Shown in pieces: positions 29,000-40,667 of a stretch of DNA of 64,000 bases; the stretch's first letter is position 1; each line of letters opens with the position of its first letter. Origin of the DNA: Dasyornis broadbenti (lineage: Eukaryota > Chordata > Aves > Passeriformes > Dasyornithidae); the NCBI GenBank assembly GCA_013397935.1, contig VZRN01004248.1, forward strand, positions 1,519,485 to 1,583,484, read 5' to 3'. Below the pieces are notes generated by a model. That model was not told where the DNA came from. It did not search any database and was given only the letters and a program-made list of their open reading frames with translations. Made by a program: the position numbers and the translations under genes.

Positions 29000-29430
29000 A
29001 ACAGACTGGGAGTAGCCCAGGGATACCCAGAAAGATAAAAGGCAATCAACAGAACATCAACGGAACATCAATGGCCTTCTACAAACATCCACCCCAGATG
29101 CCACTCCTGGCAGAGTGGGAGACATCTGGCCCGGAAGGGACTGGTAAGAAAATTGAAGAATGAAAATCTAATGAACATGCACAGCGAGGAGATTCAGATC
29201 CAATAGCAAACTGAATCTTGGGGGCTGCTCAGCTCTGGACCAATGAACTTTGAAACAATGCATCTCTGTGAGTTTTGATTTATAAAGTTTGAGGGGAAAT
29301 CTTGTAAAGACGTGTGTTTGGAATATTTTCCTTGGCACATCCTGGCCAGAAAATAAAGTAAAGCCTGATCCTCTATCACTTCAAATATAGTGCTAGAGGG
29401 TTTTTATTTTCTTCCCGATTTTTGGTGACA
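29000..29430 (+). mobile_element. Possible degenerate solo LTR
   Basis: The spacing of signals is LTR-like: CCAAT boxes at about 29199-29203 and 29240-29244, a TATAAAG at 29281-29287, and an AATAAA at 29352-29357. After a short U5-like stretch comes TGGTGAC at 29423-29429, which resembles the start of a retroviral primer-binding site, but the following bases do not match a known one well. No gag, pol or env-like coding follows, so at most this is an LTR with a few flanking bases. The left end is a guess. It could also be chance spacing of common motifs. Confidence 0.25.
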
Positions 29431-32400
29431 ACTGGACTGTGGGGATCGCTGCTGAACCCAAGTCATCACATCCCTGGTGTGGCACAGCTGATGAAACCTG
29501 TGAGTGGCCCGAGGCACAGCCCAGCTCAGCCCCTCTGTGTGCGACTTTGTCCCAGACAGGGAGGGCACTGCCTGTCCTGGCCTCACTCACCCTTGGCCTA
29601 AGGCTTGTGCCCTGCTCTCTCTGCTCCCCACCACCCTCATCTCCACACCACGCCATTCACGCTGGAAATGCTGCTGCAGGTCTTGTGAACATTTCAGGGC
29701 AAAGCCGGGCAGCCACCTGGGTCCAAAGGCTTCCCGGTGGTGGTTTAAAGGCAGCCACTGCGTTGGCAGCACAGGGGCTGCCAAGCACTGACAGCAGCCA
29801 CGGAGCTCCTGCTCTCAGACGAGCCGGTGTTGATCTGGGGTGAGAGCAAGTTACCGTGTGAATCCATCCTGAATTCCCCTGGCTACATCTGCTGAGGGAG
29901 ACAGGAGAGTTACAGCCTAAAGTTCACTTTAACAAGCTAAAAATATTTCAAATACAACCTGTCCCATCTACGGCACAGTTCCAAAATATATTATTACAGC
30001 TTAGTGGCTTTTCTGTAATGTTTCAAGCAAGTTCTTTCAGGCTGTCTACACTGAGTCATTTTTTGGAAATAAACTTTTTGGATCTAACACTAAATGAGAA
30101 ATTATTTCAGATTTGGTAATACAGACTGGGTGTTCAACTTCCTTCTTGAACAGGCATCTGGAACAGAAATGTGTCTAGAAAATTTTGGCCTGCCTTTTGA
30201 GTCTGCCCGGGCTCGGGCTGCTGTCAAAGCTGGAAACCTCACTGAGAGAGGAGGGTTAGATTCCTCACAGGCTGCCCTTCCCCCAGTGCCAAGAAGTAAC
30301 CACTCACGTCTAAGGCTACATAAACTAATTAGACATCTAATCCTACCTTTGTCTGCACCTGGTATTGCCAAGAAAGATGAGGAGCAGCAAGTCCAGGGAG
30401 GTACAGAGGGAAAGAGAACGTCAGCTCATCAGTGAAACCAGGGCCAAGACACTGCTTGAGGCATTCATCTCACACGCACTGCAAGCACACCTCTCAAACC
30501 AGTAACGCCGTAAAATAGCACTCAGACCTTCAAAACGAGGGGAGAAATCCTCCCAAAAGAAAGGTGCTGCACATTCATTGACTACAGAAAAAAACCCTCA
30601 GATGTAGGTTTATCAAGCAGCAATTAGCTGTTAATTACTGTGTCAAGCTCAAAGCACAAGCAGCAAGCAGGGGAGTTTTGCCCACCGCAGCCAGACGGGC
30701 ACGCAGGGAATGCTCTCCATGAAAACACAGGACGCACAGGCTGCACCAGCACACAGACCATTCCCAAGGGATCTTCTCCCGAGGCTCAGACACCGCTAGC
30801 ACGCAATTCCGCAGCACTGCTGGCTTTCCTAAAGCAGCCTCTCATCACAACTTTTGTGAGCATCACAAGACCTGGCCAGACAAGGTCTGGGACCAGCAGA
30901 CAGAGATGCAAAAGAGTTCGTTAACTTCTGTAATATATCCTGTAATTCCCAATTCAAGATGCAGAAGATGCATGGACTGTTTGTAGAGATAATTCACACA
31001 GATCACAGTAAACGTGCATCCAGAATGAGGGACAGATAACTGACAGGCGCTGTGAGAAGAAATACTGAGATGTCAGGAAGTTACGTAAAAAACGAGAAGA
31101 AACATTTTTTTTTTTCAAATTGCCTCGTTTGCCTCGTGGTATAAATAGTTTCAGGATTCACACTGTCAAGCCTTTCTCCCAACCATGAGAGCACAAGGTT
31201 TGCTTTTGAAAGGGAGGGAAGGTGGAGACTAATGGATGACAGTTGATTTTGGCAGGCTGGGCCTTTAGAAGAGGTACCAACTCTTAGAGGGGTTGCGACT
31301 CCAAAGCAATGAGCAAAGAGATGCTGTGCTGGGCAAACAGGATGTAATTGACCCGCAGTGATGACAGGCTTTAGTATTTTCTCACAGATAATAACTAGCT
31401 GAAGAAAAGAAGATGCCTTAGGCCTGTAACCAAATTGGTCACCTTACAGCTATGAACTGCCCCACCCAGCACTAATTATGACTATTATAACCGTAACAAT
31501 TAAATCAAAAGTAACTGCTGCTATTCTTTGACAGCTGCATTGCCAAGGCTAGTATTTTGTTTGATTATGAAGCAAAGAAAGGGATTTAATCAACTTAAAA
31601 TTTCCCTTTTGTTTCGGAAAGGTTTTGTCATTATCTGAGTAAAACTCAAGTTTTGACAAGTTGTGAGCACAACCCTGTGTTTCCAGTTTCCCAGTTTCCA
31701 GTTCACATCTTACTCAGTGTTTGTGCATCTGTGATGAAGGTTAAAACAGGGATTTGCTCTTTTATGTTACGTGATACCCCCCAGTTGGACTGTGGCTGTG
31801 ACTGCCCCTGTAGTTGTCTCTTCTGCCTTGTAAAGTCCTCGCCTGGCGTTTATACAGGTTTGCATGTGGCTGAAATCAGACACGAGTGCTTTTAAACACC
31901 CCGACTGGGAACACCAGCAGGTGGGCTCCAAATCAGGTGAGTCTGCTCCAACCAGTTCTATTTCTGAAACAAAAAATGGGTTTGGTGCCGTGCCACCACG
32001 CTCGGTGAGATAAAGAGGAGCAGCACCATGAGCCATCTGTTCGAGGCACAGCCGGAGAGCGTTCCCCTCCACCCAGCCCAGGGCTCTGCAGACTGCCTGC
32101 CAGGAGCTAGGGAAGCCCTGAATCTGGGCTAATTGAAGGGATCTGCAGCCAGCCAGCTTCATATTTAATAGGGATTTACCGCTGATGGAAATTACAAGCG
32201 AATTACAGATTCCAGCACGACACGGTCTCGCCAGAGTCAAACAAAAGCATGTAGTGATAAGAACAGAGTGCTGCATGCTGGGACCTGAGGTCTCCATGGA
32301 CCTCATTGCTTTGTTAAGTGTTGCTAATAAGCTATGAGGTACTACAGAGCTCCACATCTTTCCTAGAAACTGTACTTTCCTCAGTTGTGTTTATAATGCC

Positions 32401-34899
32401 GTTTATAATTTCCAGCTCTTCTGTTTGTTTTCATACGGGTGTAGGAGGGTTTCTTTCTCTTCAAATCAAATCATAGGGCCTCACCATTTCTAGCTCAAAG
32501 TCTCCCTAATGCTGCTAATCTCCTATTAACAGCCTACTGACACAGAAGAGACAACAGAAAAAGACTGATTGCCAGCCCTCTGGCCCTGTGACCGTGTGTC
32601 GGTCAGATCTGGATTAATAGTTGAGGCGATTTACCTCAGGAGGCCTTGTTACAGGTGCCTGTAACCCTAAACTCCCCTCGAACTGCCTGGCAGGAGAGGG
32701 AGGAGGGGAACCAGTAAATCCACAGATGATGCACACACAAACAAGGCCCTGCTGAAACTCATTTTTCTTTTCCTATACAAGGTCAGGATGACCGCAGGAA
32801 AAAACCTCCTTCATTTCAGGCGAAAGGGCACGAGCTGGGCATTGACATCCCCCTGAGGACTCAAAAGCCACTGCGAAACTCCCTCATACTCCCTATCACT
32901 GACAGCAAATTGGCTTTAGCTCTGTACCACAAGGCAAATTTGCTTTAGCTTTTCTGGTTACTAGGAATTGTTACCCAGGAGCACAGGCAAACCCTCTGCT
33001 TTCCTCCAGTTTTTGTGCAGTAGTATAGACTGCCTCGCTGCTTCAAGTACAAGAGGGACTCTTTCAGCTTTAAAACAATTTAAGCTGCTCACATTCAAGG
33101 AAAGATGGAAAAACAGCATCATTCTTATTTGGCAACAAGTACCCGTGTGACAGTTTGGTTCAGCAGCCCAAACAGTCTCAGGCTCCCCTCCAGCGCTGCG
33201 CTGCACCTCCTACATTTGCAGCTCTGTGCTGTGCCGGCTCCGCTGCTCCATGACCCTACATAGCAGGAGGAGGGTGCTGGGATGACGGATCCAGCTGACC
33301 AGCTGCACTTGACGTCACCCAGCAGAAGAGTGTCCACACACAGCATCTGAGGAGTATGCCTGACTGCCAGGGAGAGAAACAGAGGCAGGAGCCGGTGCTG
33401 CCTGGGACCAGGGCAACCTCTGAGGCTTCATGTGTGCCCCAGAATGGAGCTCAAGCATCTCTCATCTCCACTAAATGATTACATATCAGAAACATTTCAT
33501 TTCACCTGTTAACAAATCACCAGTAAAATAGGTAATTGTTCCCGGCCTGAAGTTAAACAATCCTGTTACTGAGTGTTATTTGCAGGTCAGAGAGCTGTAA
33601 GAGGTTTAGCCTTCAAGGCACCACACTGTCCCCTCTAGGAAGAGGGGTGAAGTACAAAAACATTCTGCCATGCCTTAAAGAGAAATTAATTTAACCTACA
33701 ATTACTGTTATTACAAGGCTGCTTGTCCACCTTGGCTGCTTACACAACCACACACTGCAACTCATGCAGAGCTGCTGTTCAGAGCAACTCCTACCTCTCC
33801 CTGACCCTTCCCGGCCTCTAACACAATCGCATCAATGCTGCAGCTCCCTATCTTTCCATAGGTCTTGATTCATAAGGAGCATCTGCAGGGACACTCACTC
33901 CACAGCACAGCTGCTCCTGCTGTTCACTGCCCATCTGAAACAGCAGCCCCGTTCCAAAAGCTGCCTCCATGACCACAGCACCCAATCCAAACATCACCAG
34001 AGCAATGCTGGGCTGCCCTTGTAAGGGACAGAACATTATTGGCTGCTCCCCATGAAAGAAATCCTTGAACAGCATCTTTGCATAACACAAACTCACCTTG
34101 GTTTTGTGCTGTCTCACTCCTTTTCTGCGTCTCAGTGAGGAGCATTCAGCCAGTGTGAGTCTTTTTCAAAATCGATTCCTTATCCATATTTGGGAATTTG
34201 TGCTGGGCACTAGCTGGTACGAGGCACGTTCTTCGCACAGTGCACTTTGGGACTTGTAGTTCCCAAAAAGGAATGTTGTTTTCCAAATTGCAAGCACCAA
34301 GCAACAGAAGCCTGAAACGCCTTTACCTCTGCCTTTGCTTGCTGCTGGGCCCTTCCTTTCCTTCACTGTTTGTGTGCGCTGGTTTCACCTTAGCCAGCCC
34401 AAATCCTTCAGGAACCTCTTCCACAGTGAAGGGCAGAGTGCCAACCCCTTGGATGCACCACTGTGTAAAAGCTGCTACTGCAGAGTGCTCCTGCTGCTGC
34501 CATGTGGGGCAGGCACATGGTCCTGCCTCCTGCAATCAGCTACCTAGAAAAAGAGAGCTATGATCAAGTTTTTAATCATATTCTCCGCACTGAAATGGCA
34601 TAGAAAATCCCCCTTAAAAGGCGTGTTTCACTCTTTATTACTGCATTTGATTTTTAAATTAAATAATCATAGTACAGGGACAGATAAATCTGTCAATTAT
34701 TTTAAAAAGTTACAAGATAAATCAATCCTGCCTCTCCTATAGAGATTCGTTTTTGAAGAGCGTTTGCACTGACTGCCGTAATTACCTTGTAACCAAGACA
34801 CCCTGTTGTTTTTAAATAACAACCCAAGGGGAATGTGAATCGCTGCCTGCCGGGTACTGCTGGCGACACTGTTATTGTGCCCGAACTCCATTAACAGCG
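29431..34899. other. No gene seen
   Basis: No exon recognised. The longest frame is 196 codons on the minus strand (31767-32357). It starts with ATG but has no recognisable domain, no flanking splice sites that convince, and no CpG promoter. I treat it as noncoding. Confidence 0.5.
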
Positions 34900-35280
34900 T
34901 AATGTGCTTAAAAGTGCGGCCGTGGGGTGCCTGCGGAGAGGAGCCCGGATGAGGTGCGGGAGCGGAGTAACCATCACTCGCCCAGGCGGTACTGCGGGAG
35001 CAGCGCACCAGAGCCCTTGTCCCGGTTCCTGCCGGGCTCAGCAAAGCTGCGGGCTCGGCCGGGACACGCTCGGGGCTGGGCTGACGCCCGGCGGCCGCGG
35101 GGAGAACAGCCCAGGAGGGAAGCGCCGGCTCTGCCCCTTTCCCTCGGCAGCCACACGAGGGAGAAACTGAAGGAGGGGCGTTTTGGCAGGGACGGGCACC
35201 GATCTGGGTCCGACACCGCCGCGGACCCTTCGGAGCGCTCCTCCAGACCCCGCGTTCCACCGCTAATCCCCGCGGAGTCA
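34900..35280. promoter_or_regulatory. Left half of PEX26 CpG island
   Basis: GC-rich, CpG-dense DNA that stops where a CR1 begins and resumes on the other side at about 35720, continuing through PEX26 exon 1 to about 36100. The simplest reading is one island split by a retroposon. Human PEX26 has a noncoding first exon, so the bird transcription start could lie here, with splicing across the CR1. Start sites on both sides are possible. Confidence 0.5.
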
Positions 35281-35719
35281 GAGAGTCACAGCACGGGGCA
35301 GGTTGGAAGGGACCCCAGTGGGTTATCTGCTCCCACCTCCCTGCTCAGTCAGAGTCATCCCACAGCACATGGCACAGGATTGCATCCAGATGGTTCCGGA
35401 ATATCTCCATGAAGGGAGACTCCACAACCTCTCTGGCCAGTCTGGTCCAGTACGTGGCCACTCGCATAGTAAAGAAGTTCTTCCTCCTATTCAGGTGGAA
35501 CTTGCTGTGCATCAGTTTCTGCCCATTGCCCCTTGTCCTATTGCTTGGCAGGACCAAGCAAAGCCTGGCTTTGTGTTCTTAGCCCTCCCCTTTAGGTATT
35601 TATACACATTGATGAGGTTGGTCTCCGTCGTCTCTTCTCAAGGCCGAACAGACCCAGCTCCCTCTGCCTTTCCTCGCAAGAGATGCTCCAGTCCCCCAGA
35701 CATCCCCATTGCCCTCCGG
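35281..35719 (-). mobile_element. CR1 LINE, 3' portion, antisense
   Basis: Clear CR1 signature read as reverse complement: 'ggttggaagggacc' near 35301, the block around 35390 (gatggttccggaatatctcc), 'aagttcttcctcctattcag' near 35475, and the 'acagacccagctccctctgc' block near 35650. The element's 3' end is at the left, so it lies on the minus strand. Its right end is only about 55 bp before the PEX26 start codon. The pyrimidine tract ending in AG at about 35660-35680 could serve as a splice acceptor on the plus strand. Confidence 0.88.
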
Positions 35720-35774
35720 TGCCCCGGGCGCAGCTGCAGTGACTACACGTCCCGGCGGCCCGCGGGGCCGGGAG

Positions 35775-36067
35775 ATGCTCACCGGGGCCGCCCTTCCGCT
35801 GGCGAGCCCGGGGCTCTGTGCCGGCTTTCCGGTGCCTGCCCGAGCGGAGCGGAGCCGGGCCCCGGCGGGGGCGGTGGCGGCGCTGGAGCCGGAACGGGAG
35901 CCGGAGCCGGAGCCGGAGCCGGAGCGGTGCGGGGAGAGCCCTCCCGNNNNNNNNNNNNNNNNNNNGGCGGACCTGCTGGTGCTGCACCGCGACTTCGCCG
36001 CCGCCGTGGAGCGCTGCGAGGCGGGCTGCGACAGCCTGGGACCCGGCCCCGGCCCCGGCCACGAGAG
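35775..36067 (+). CDS. PEX26: PEX26 coding exon 1 (contains gap)
   Basis: Codons 1-97 plus two bases, ending GAG AG before GTGCGAG. Seven codons fall in or touch the 19-base gap at 35947-35965. Residues 38-51 are encoded by a GAGCCG hexamer repeat (35886-35927). The conserved part begins after the gap with ADLLVLHRDFAAAVERCE. The phase-2 donor agrees with the human exon end (c.230). Confidence 0.85.
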
Positions 36068-38979
36068 GTGCGAGCGGTGGGAGGGGACGGGGTGGCGCTG
36101 GGAAGCTGCTCGGTGCCACATCAGCGCCGGCCTGGCTTCCAACTTCACTCCATGCCTGCCCTGCTTTGGGGATTTGTTTTATCCCTGTCGATATTAACAT
36201 GTTTCATGTGAAGAGTTCTGTGTGTGTTTGCGGGAAGCGAGGTGTGCCCAGGAGCCTCGCCTTCGTTCTCTCAGAGGCAGTCACAGTGCATATCCTCGGA
36301 GGTCGAATTGGCCTTTTTGTCGGGGGCAAGTAGAGGGGAAGGAGGGAAAACAGCTGCCAGAGAACTATGGAGTACCTGGGCTGCACTAAAGCTCATTGGA
36401 AGGGATGCGAGGGGAAATGTGGTTGGTAATAAACACTTATTTACGTGTCTGTTCCTTACCAGTTTTGCAGAAGTGAAGTGCTCCCTTTGTGTTGTGGGGA
36501 TTCAGGCGCTGGCCGAGATGAACCGGTGGAGAGAAGTTCTGTCTTGGGTCCTACAGTATTACCATGTCCCTGAACATCTGCCTCCAAAAGTTCTGGAGCT
36601 GTGGTGAGTTTCTGTCTCTTGCTGTCAGATACACACACAGGGCTTGCGTTAGGTTTAAGAGCAGGCTAGGCTTGGGCATTACATGGTATTTTCACTTTGC
36701 ATGGTGTAAGTGAGATCTGGGATAGGCCTGCTCTTGACCTGTGTGTGCTGGAGCATGCCTGCAAGATGGCTTCACGGTGATCCAGTACAAAAGGGATGGT
36801 GCTGAGAGTAACATCAGTAGCTGCACCTGTCATCTGCCTCAGAATTCTCTCTGTGCTTCAATGTACACCGTGATTCATACCTTCATGAGAGCTGCTTGTG
36901 GGTAGTAGCTGTCAGTGATGTCAGCTTTGACAAAGAGTTAGGCTTGTCTCACACTTCTCCCTTGCATTTCAGCATCCTGTTGTACAGCAAAGTGAGAGAG
37001 CCGCAGGTGATGCTGGAGGTTGGCAGCAGCTGGCTGAGAGACGGCGCCAATCAGAGCCTCCCCGAGTACAGATCCCTGCTGGAGCTCTACCTGGGGCACG
37101 TGCTGCTGCCGCTGGGCCGCTTTGAGGGCGCGGAGGAGCTGGTGCGAGGCTGTGACGTGTTTGACAGCGAGCAGCAGCTGGCGTTCCTCAGCACCATTGA
37201 CGAGAGCCGGTGTCAGTGGACTCAGCAGGAAGAGAAGCGCTCGGCTGCCGAAGAGCAGCAAGACCCAGCGACAGAAACTATTCTGGGTGGGCTTTCTCTC
37301 TGTTGTTTGTGCTCCTGTTTTACAATTTCATTTCAAATTAGTCCCTTACTAGCAAAGGGTAGCAAATATTAACTTTGTATTAAGAATATTGCCATGATAA
37401 ACCAGCCATGAGGAAGTCCCGTTGTGTATCACAGCAGGAAATAAAAGGCTCAGTGATACCTTTGCTGAGATTTGCAAAGCATATCTGCCAACATCAGGAG
37501 ACGACAATGTCGAAGATCAAAAGCACTGGGGAGGTTTTTGTGGTTTTTTTTAAGGTAAAAATGGAAAACTAAAGCTACCTAGCAATCCTTTAAGGGTACG
37601 TTTTGTTGGCTGTGTACGGTTTACTTCATTTCCATTTACTGTTGAGTTCAAGTAGAAAAATGCATGTCTAGCATTTAAAGTACTGCTTCTTCTCCAGAAC
37701 TGTAAATCACTTGATGTTCTCTCCCAGGAGAGAAGCTGGCACTGCTGTGGTGTAAGAACATACTATACTAAAGTAGATGCCTAAAAAAAAGGTATAATGA
37801 ATTGTATTACAAAACTGTACTGTTTCTCTGTTCCCTGTTATATAAAACCCAAACTTAACCCAACTCTCATGCAATCAGACTTCTAGTATCTTAATGTCTT
37901 ACTGTCCACATCTGTGTGATGACTTTTTAAACTTTGCTTTGCCCTAACAGCCTTTCTGTTCTTGTTTTCCAGGAGCACTGTCCCAAAAGCTCCTGACCAT
38001 GTTGACGTTGCTACGTAGAGCACTGAGGTCCATGTCAAACCACTTCTATTTACTTCCTTACAAGAAGATGCTCCTGGCTACTTTTTTGCTGTACCTGGTG
38101 GTGGTGAGATTAGACCCAGGTACAGGAATAAGATTTCCAATTTTTAAAATTCCATTGTGGTTATGGAGAAGAAATGAGTTGTTTTTAATAAATTGGATCT
38201 GTGTAAATGTGTCTTTGTAGGGAGACACAAAAACTGGGTGACTAGGAACTTAGTGCTGGGCTTGTTTCTAACGTTTCCAGTTGAAGTCCATACAGAAAGA
38301 TGCAGCTCTACAATTGCCAATTTTCCAAAACCAGTTATTCCATCCTCAGCTCTTTCCAGCAGACAAGGTACAGACTGTGAGAGGCAGAGCTGTCCTAGCC
38401 TCAGCCTCTGCCTCAGTCAGCTTGTGGTGGTACGAGGTCAATGTGCTGTGGATGAGTGGTTTCCTGACAGGCTGTCCCGTCAGGAAAGCGGAGAGTTCCC
38501 GGGGGCAGCCCTGTGCCATGCATTTGATCATCTTCTGCTGGAGTTTCACTGGTGATGGTTGCTGCTGTCCCTGAAGAATGGGCTGGTCCTGTGACGTAGA
38601 AGTCGCAGTTGGGATGTGGTGGGCAGGGATGTTTCCCCTTCTGCTGCATGACAGATGCTCCACAGTTATTCTACAAATAATCCATTGGAAAATAGTGAAG
38701 GCAGCTTGCTAGGGTGCAGTAGCCAGAGTAAAGATCCAAGAACCAAACCGAAGGAAGGAAGAGAGCTAGGTTTTTATCGACTCTAACTGGGAGTAGCTCT
38801 TTCTTAATATGTTTAGTGTATGTTAGCTTTACCTTTTATAATGCAATCTGTTTTGGTTTTTGTTCTGTTTTGCAGCTTCTCCCACATCGCTGCCATTCAT
38901 TTACAAACTGGTCCAGCTCTTCCGACAAGCGTGGGCAGCTGTGCTCTCTCCAATCCATAGGCCTCCAATTCGAGACTAA
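35775..38979 (+). CDS. PEX26: Peroxisome assembly protein 26 (PEX26)
   Basis: Tail-anchored peroxisomal membrane protein that recruits the PEX1-PEX6 AAA ATPase, which recycles the import receptor PEX5. Coding exons join 35775-36067, 36463-36603, 36973-37286, 37973-38119 and 38876-38979. All have GT-AG introns and keep phase (2, 2, 1, 1), giving 332 residues if the 19-base gap in exon 1 is sized correctly; human has 305. The start is the first ATG in frame after the CR1. Landmarks are ADLLVLHRDF after the gap, VKCSLCVVGIQALAEM, VLSWVLQYY, PPKVLEL, and a hydrophobic anchor at residues 282-296 (MLLATFLLYLVVVRL) preceded by basic residues. The last exon ends in PPIRD. The N-terminus is longer than human and contains a Glu-Pro repeat (residues 38-51). 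The gap removes part of the conserved N-terminal helix region. Confidence 0.95.
35886..35927 (+). repeat. GAGCCG hexamer repeat in PEX26 exon 1
   Basis: Encodes alternating Glu-Pro with two Arg interruptions (EPEREPEPEPEPER). It sits 19 bases before the gap, so the repeat length and the gap may both vary or be misassembled. Confidence 0.85.
35947..35965. other. Assembly gap (19 N) in PEX26 exon 1
   Basis: Short run of N within coding sequence. Its length of 19 keeps the exon in the phase needed by the next exon. Confidence 0.97.
36463..36603 (+). CDS. PEX26: PEX26 coding exon 2
   Basis: Acceptor at TTCCTTACCAG. A second AG eight bases further on would break the reading phase. The exon encodes FAEVKCSLCVVGIQ through the LSWVLQYY and PPKVLEL blocks, and ends TG before GTGAGTT. 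This is the most conserved segment with human and lies in the PEX6-binding cytosolic domain. Confidence 0.93.
36973..37286 (+). CDS. PEX26: PEX26 coding exon 3
   Basis: Begins with the last base of a cysteine codon and then ILLYSKV. It includes LPEYRSLLELYLGHVLLPLG and EGAEELV, a helical cytosolic region. It ends phase 1 at CTGG before GTGGGC. The last 30 residues are glutamine- and glutamate-rich and poorly conserved. Confidence 0.92.
37973..38119 (+). CDS. PEX26: PEX26 coding exon 4 (membrane anchor)
   Basis: Encodes residues 250-298, including YKK followed by the hydrophobic anchor LLATFLLYLVVV, then RLDP. The human counterpart is the alternatively skipped exon whose loss gives a soluble form. 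The donor is CCCAG before GTACAG. Confidence 0.93.
38876..38979 (+). CDS. PEX26: PEX26 last coding exon
   Basis: After TTTTGCAG the exon encodes ASPTSLPFIYKLVQLFRQ and ends PPIRD, then TAA at 38977-38979. This is the short lumenal tail after the anchor, which helps target the protein to peroxisomes. Confidence 0.92.
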
Positions 38980-40585
38980 GTGTCTTCCATCACTGAAAGT
39001 GTCACCTAGTCTTGGGGATGTTACCAGGTTCTTCAGGGACTGTTGAAATCTGAGATGACCACCGGTGGACTCCTGGAATTTCTTCAGACAGGGAATGGTG
39101 ATATATGAATTTTGAAACCACAGCAAGTATTCCTGATACTTTGTTTGGTCCTGTCTGACACTAGGGTAAAGCCACTCCTTCCATATCTACAACGGAATAA
39201 GAAGCCTCCTTTTCAAACAGTTTGTTTTGGATGTGTCTCTTGAGCGAGGGTTGTGTAGCCTGTTACGAACTGTGGAAGAAGTTCTCATCCTTGAAAATGC
39301 TGGGCAGTTCTCTGAACAAGTGCAATAGTGTTCCTGGAGGCATGACTGTAAAAGAAAACAGGACCAGTGATGAGGGGAATATTCTGCTTTGCCTGAAGAC
39401 ATCTGAAAAGCCCAGTTCTTGCAGCATAGGATTTAGGACAAGCACATGGAAGAAGAACACTAGGGAAAGTGAAGCCTATTGCATTTTGAAAGCCATGGTA
39501 TCTTTTGTGACTGATGCCTCTTTGTACAGGCACGCTGGATTTTAGTCATATTTAAGCCAGAAAGATGAGATGGTGGGCCACAAAATCTGTTGTACTGTAT
39601 CTATTCTTCTTAAATGCAAATTACAGCACTTCATGCTTGCCTGATGCATAGTCATTCTTAGAAGCATGTGGTGGTGAGGATATAGATTTATTTTTTTAAA
39701 TTCTATTCTGTGTTATTGTCTAGTTGAACAACTGAAGTTGTTGCTTCATTTTACTCTTTCCCTACCTCTTGCTTTGTTTATGTAGATGTCAAAAATTCTC
39801 TCTGCATATCTAGAATTTCTCCCCGAGTCCCCAGTATCCAAAGTCCTGGGTTAGATGGGAGTCATTTAGCAATGCTCAGTCATTCAGAACAAAAGTTTAT
39901 TTTTATAGAAAGAGATACTTCTCTGACATCCCAAGACCTTCCCCAGATCAGTGGCAAGAAAATCATACATCTGCAGATCTGTCACCAGACCAACTCCATT
40001 TCTGACCACTTGGAGCAGAAACTGGAGGTTTGGGGTAGAACATTAATGTCTCCTCCATCCATTCATCCATCTATCATCAACTGATGAAAGGTAAATTCCA
40101 GTCAGGGAGCACTGCTGTAACAAAATACTGCTTTCAAACTGCTCTGTGCTGGAGGGGACAAGTTAAAGGTGAGAGGCCTCGGGTTAAGTCCTTTGTAAGC
40201 CAGTTAATGAAACGGCAAACTTCACTCTGAAGTCAGGCCAAATTCTTATCAAAGTGGCTGTTAGGTAATGAACACTTTCTGCCGTAGTCTCCTGGCATCA
40301 TTTTTAGTTAGATGGCAGATGATGTGGGACCAGTGGTTTCAGCAGGCCATACATGGTTTTTAGAATGCTGTTAAATGTCCTTTACCAGGACTTTTAACAT
40401 TCAACTTTATTTTAAGTGTAGGTGGGTAACCTTGACTTTATTGGAGTACTACTGATTTAGAATTTGTATTGTATTCGTCATGAAAGGGCAAGAAGGGAGA
40501 AATAAGCTATCAGGGTTTTTTTGCAATTAATACTAAAGCTGCAATATTTAATTTTTATAATAAAGTGACTACTGATTTACCTCTT
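38980..40585 (+). other. PEX26: PEX26 3' UTR
   Basis: From the stop codon to just past the AATAAA at 40559-40564. No other AATAAA was noted earlier in this stretch, so a UTR of about 1.6 kb is likely. The exact cleavage site is not visible. Confidence 0.6.
40559..40564 (+). terminator. PEX26: Poly(A) signal of PEX26
   Basis: Canonical AATAAA in an AT-rich context, followed by T/G-rich sequence. Confidence 0.6.
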
Positions 40586-40643
40586 TGTAGAGTTGCTTGT
40601 TTGTGCTGTGATTAAGTATATCAAAAATTTTGTGTTTAATGTA

Positions 40644-40667
40644 TTGATACACTACAAAGTGTATCAA
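40644..40667. repeat. Perfect 10-bp hairpin after PEX26
   Basis: TTGATACACT and AGTGTATCAA form perfect inverted arms around a 4-base ACAA loop. It lies about 80 bp past the PEX26 poly(A) signal. Confidence 0.9.

Noticed and set aside
31767..32357. 196-codon minus-strand ORF with an ATG start
   Set aside because: No domain, no convincing splice context, no promoter signal, and composition like surrounding DNA. Chance open frame is most likely.
35303..36211. 302-codon plus-strand frame joining CR1 sequence to the PEX26 exon 1 region
   Set aside because: The frame is antisense CR1 followed by PEX26 exon 1 in the wrong frame. Its start is not tied to any conserved protein.
36471..36473. PEX26 exon 2 acceptor at the second AG (TTTTGCAG)
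   Set aside because: Using it breaks the phase with the exon 1 donor. The AG at 36461-36462 preserves phase and matches the human exon border.
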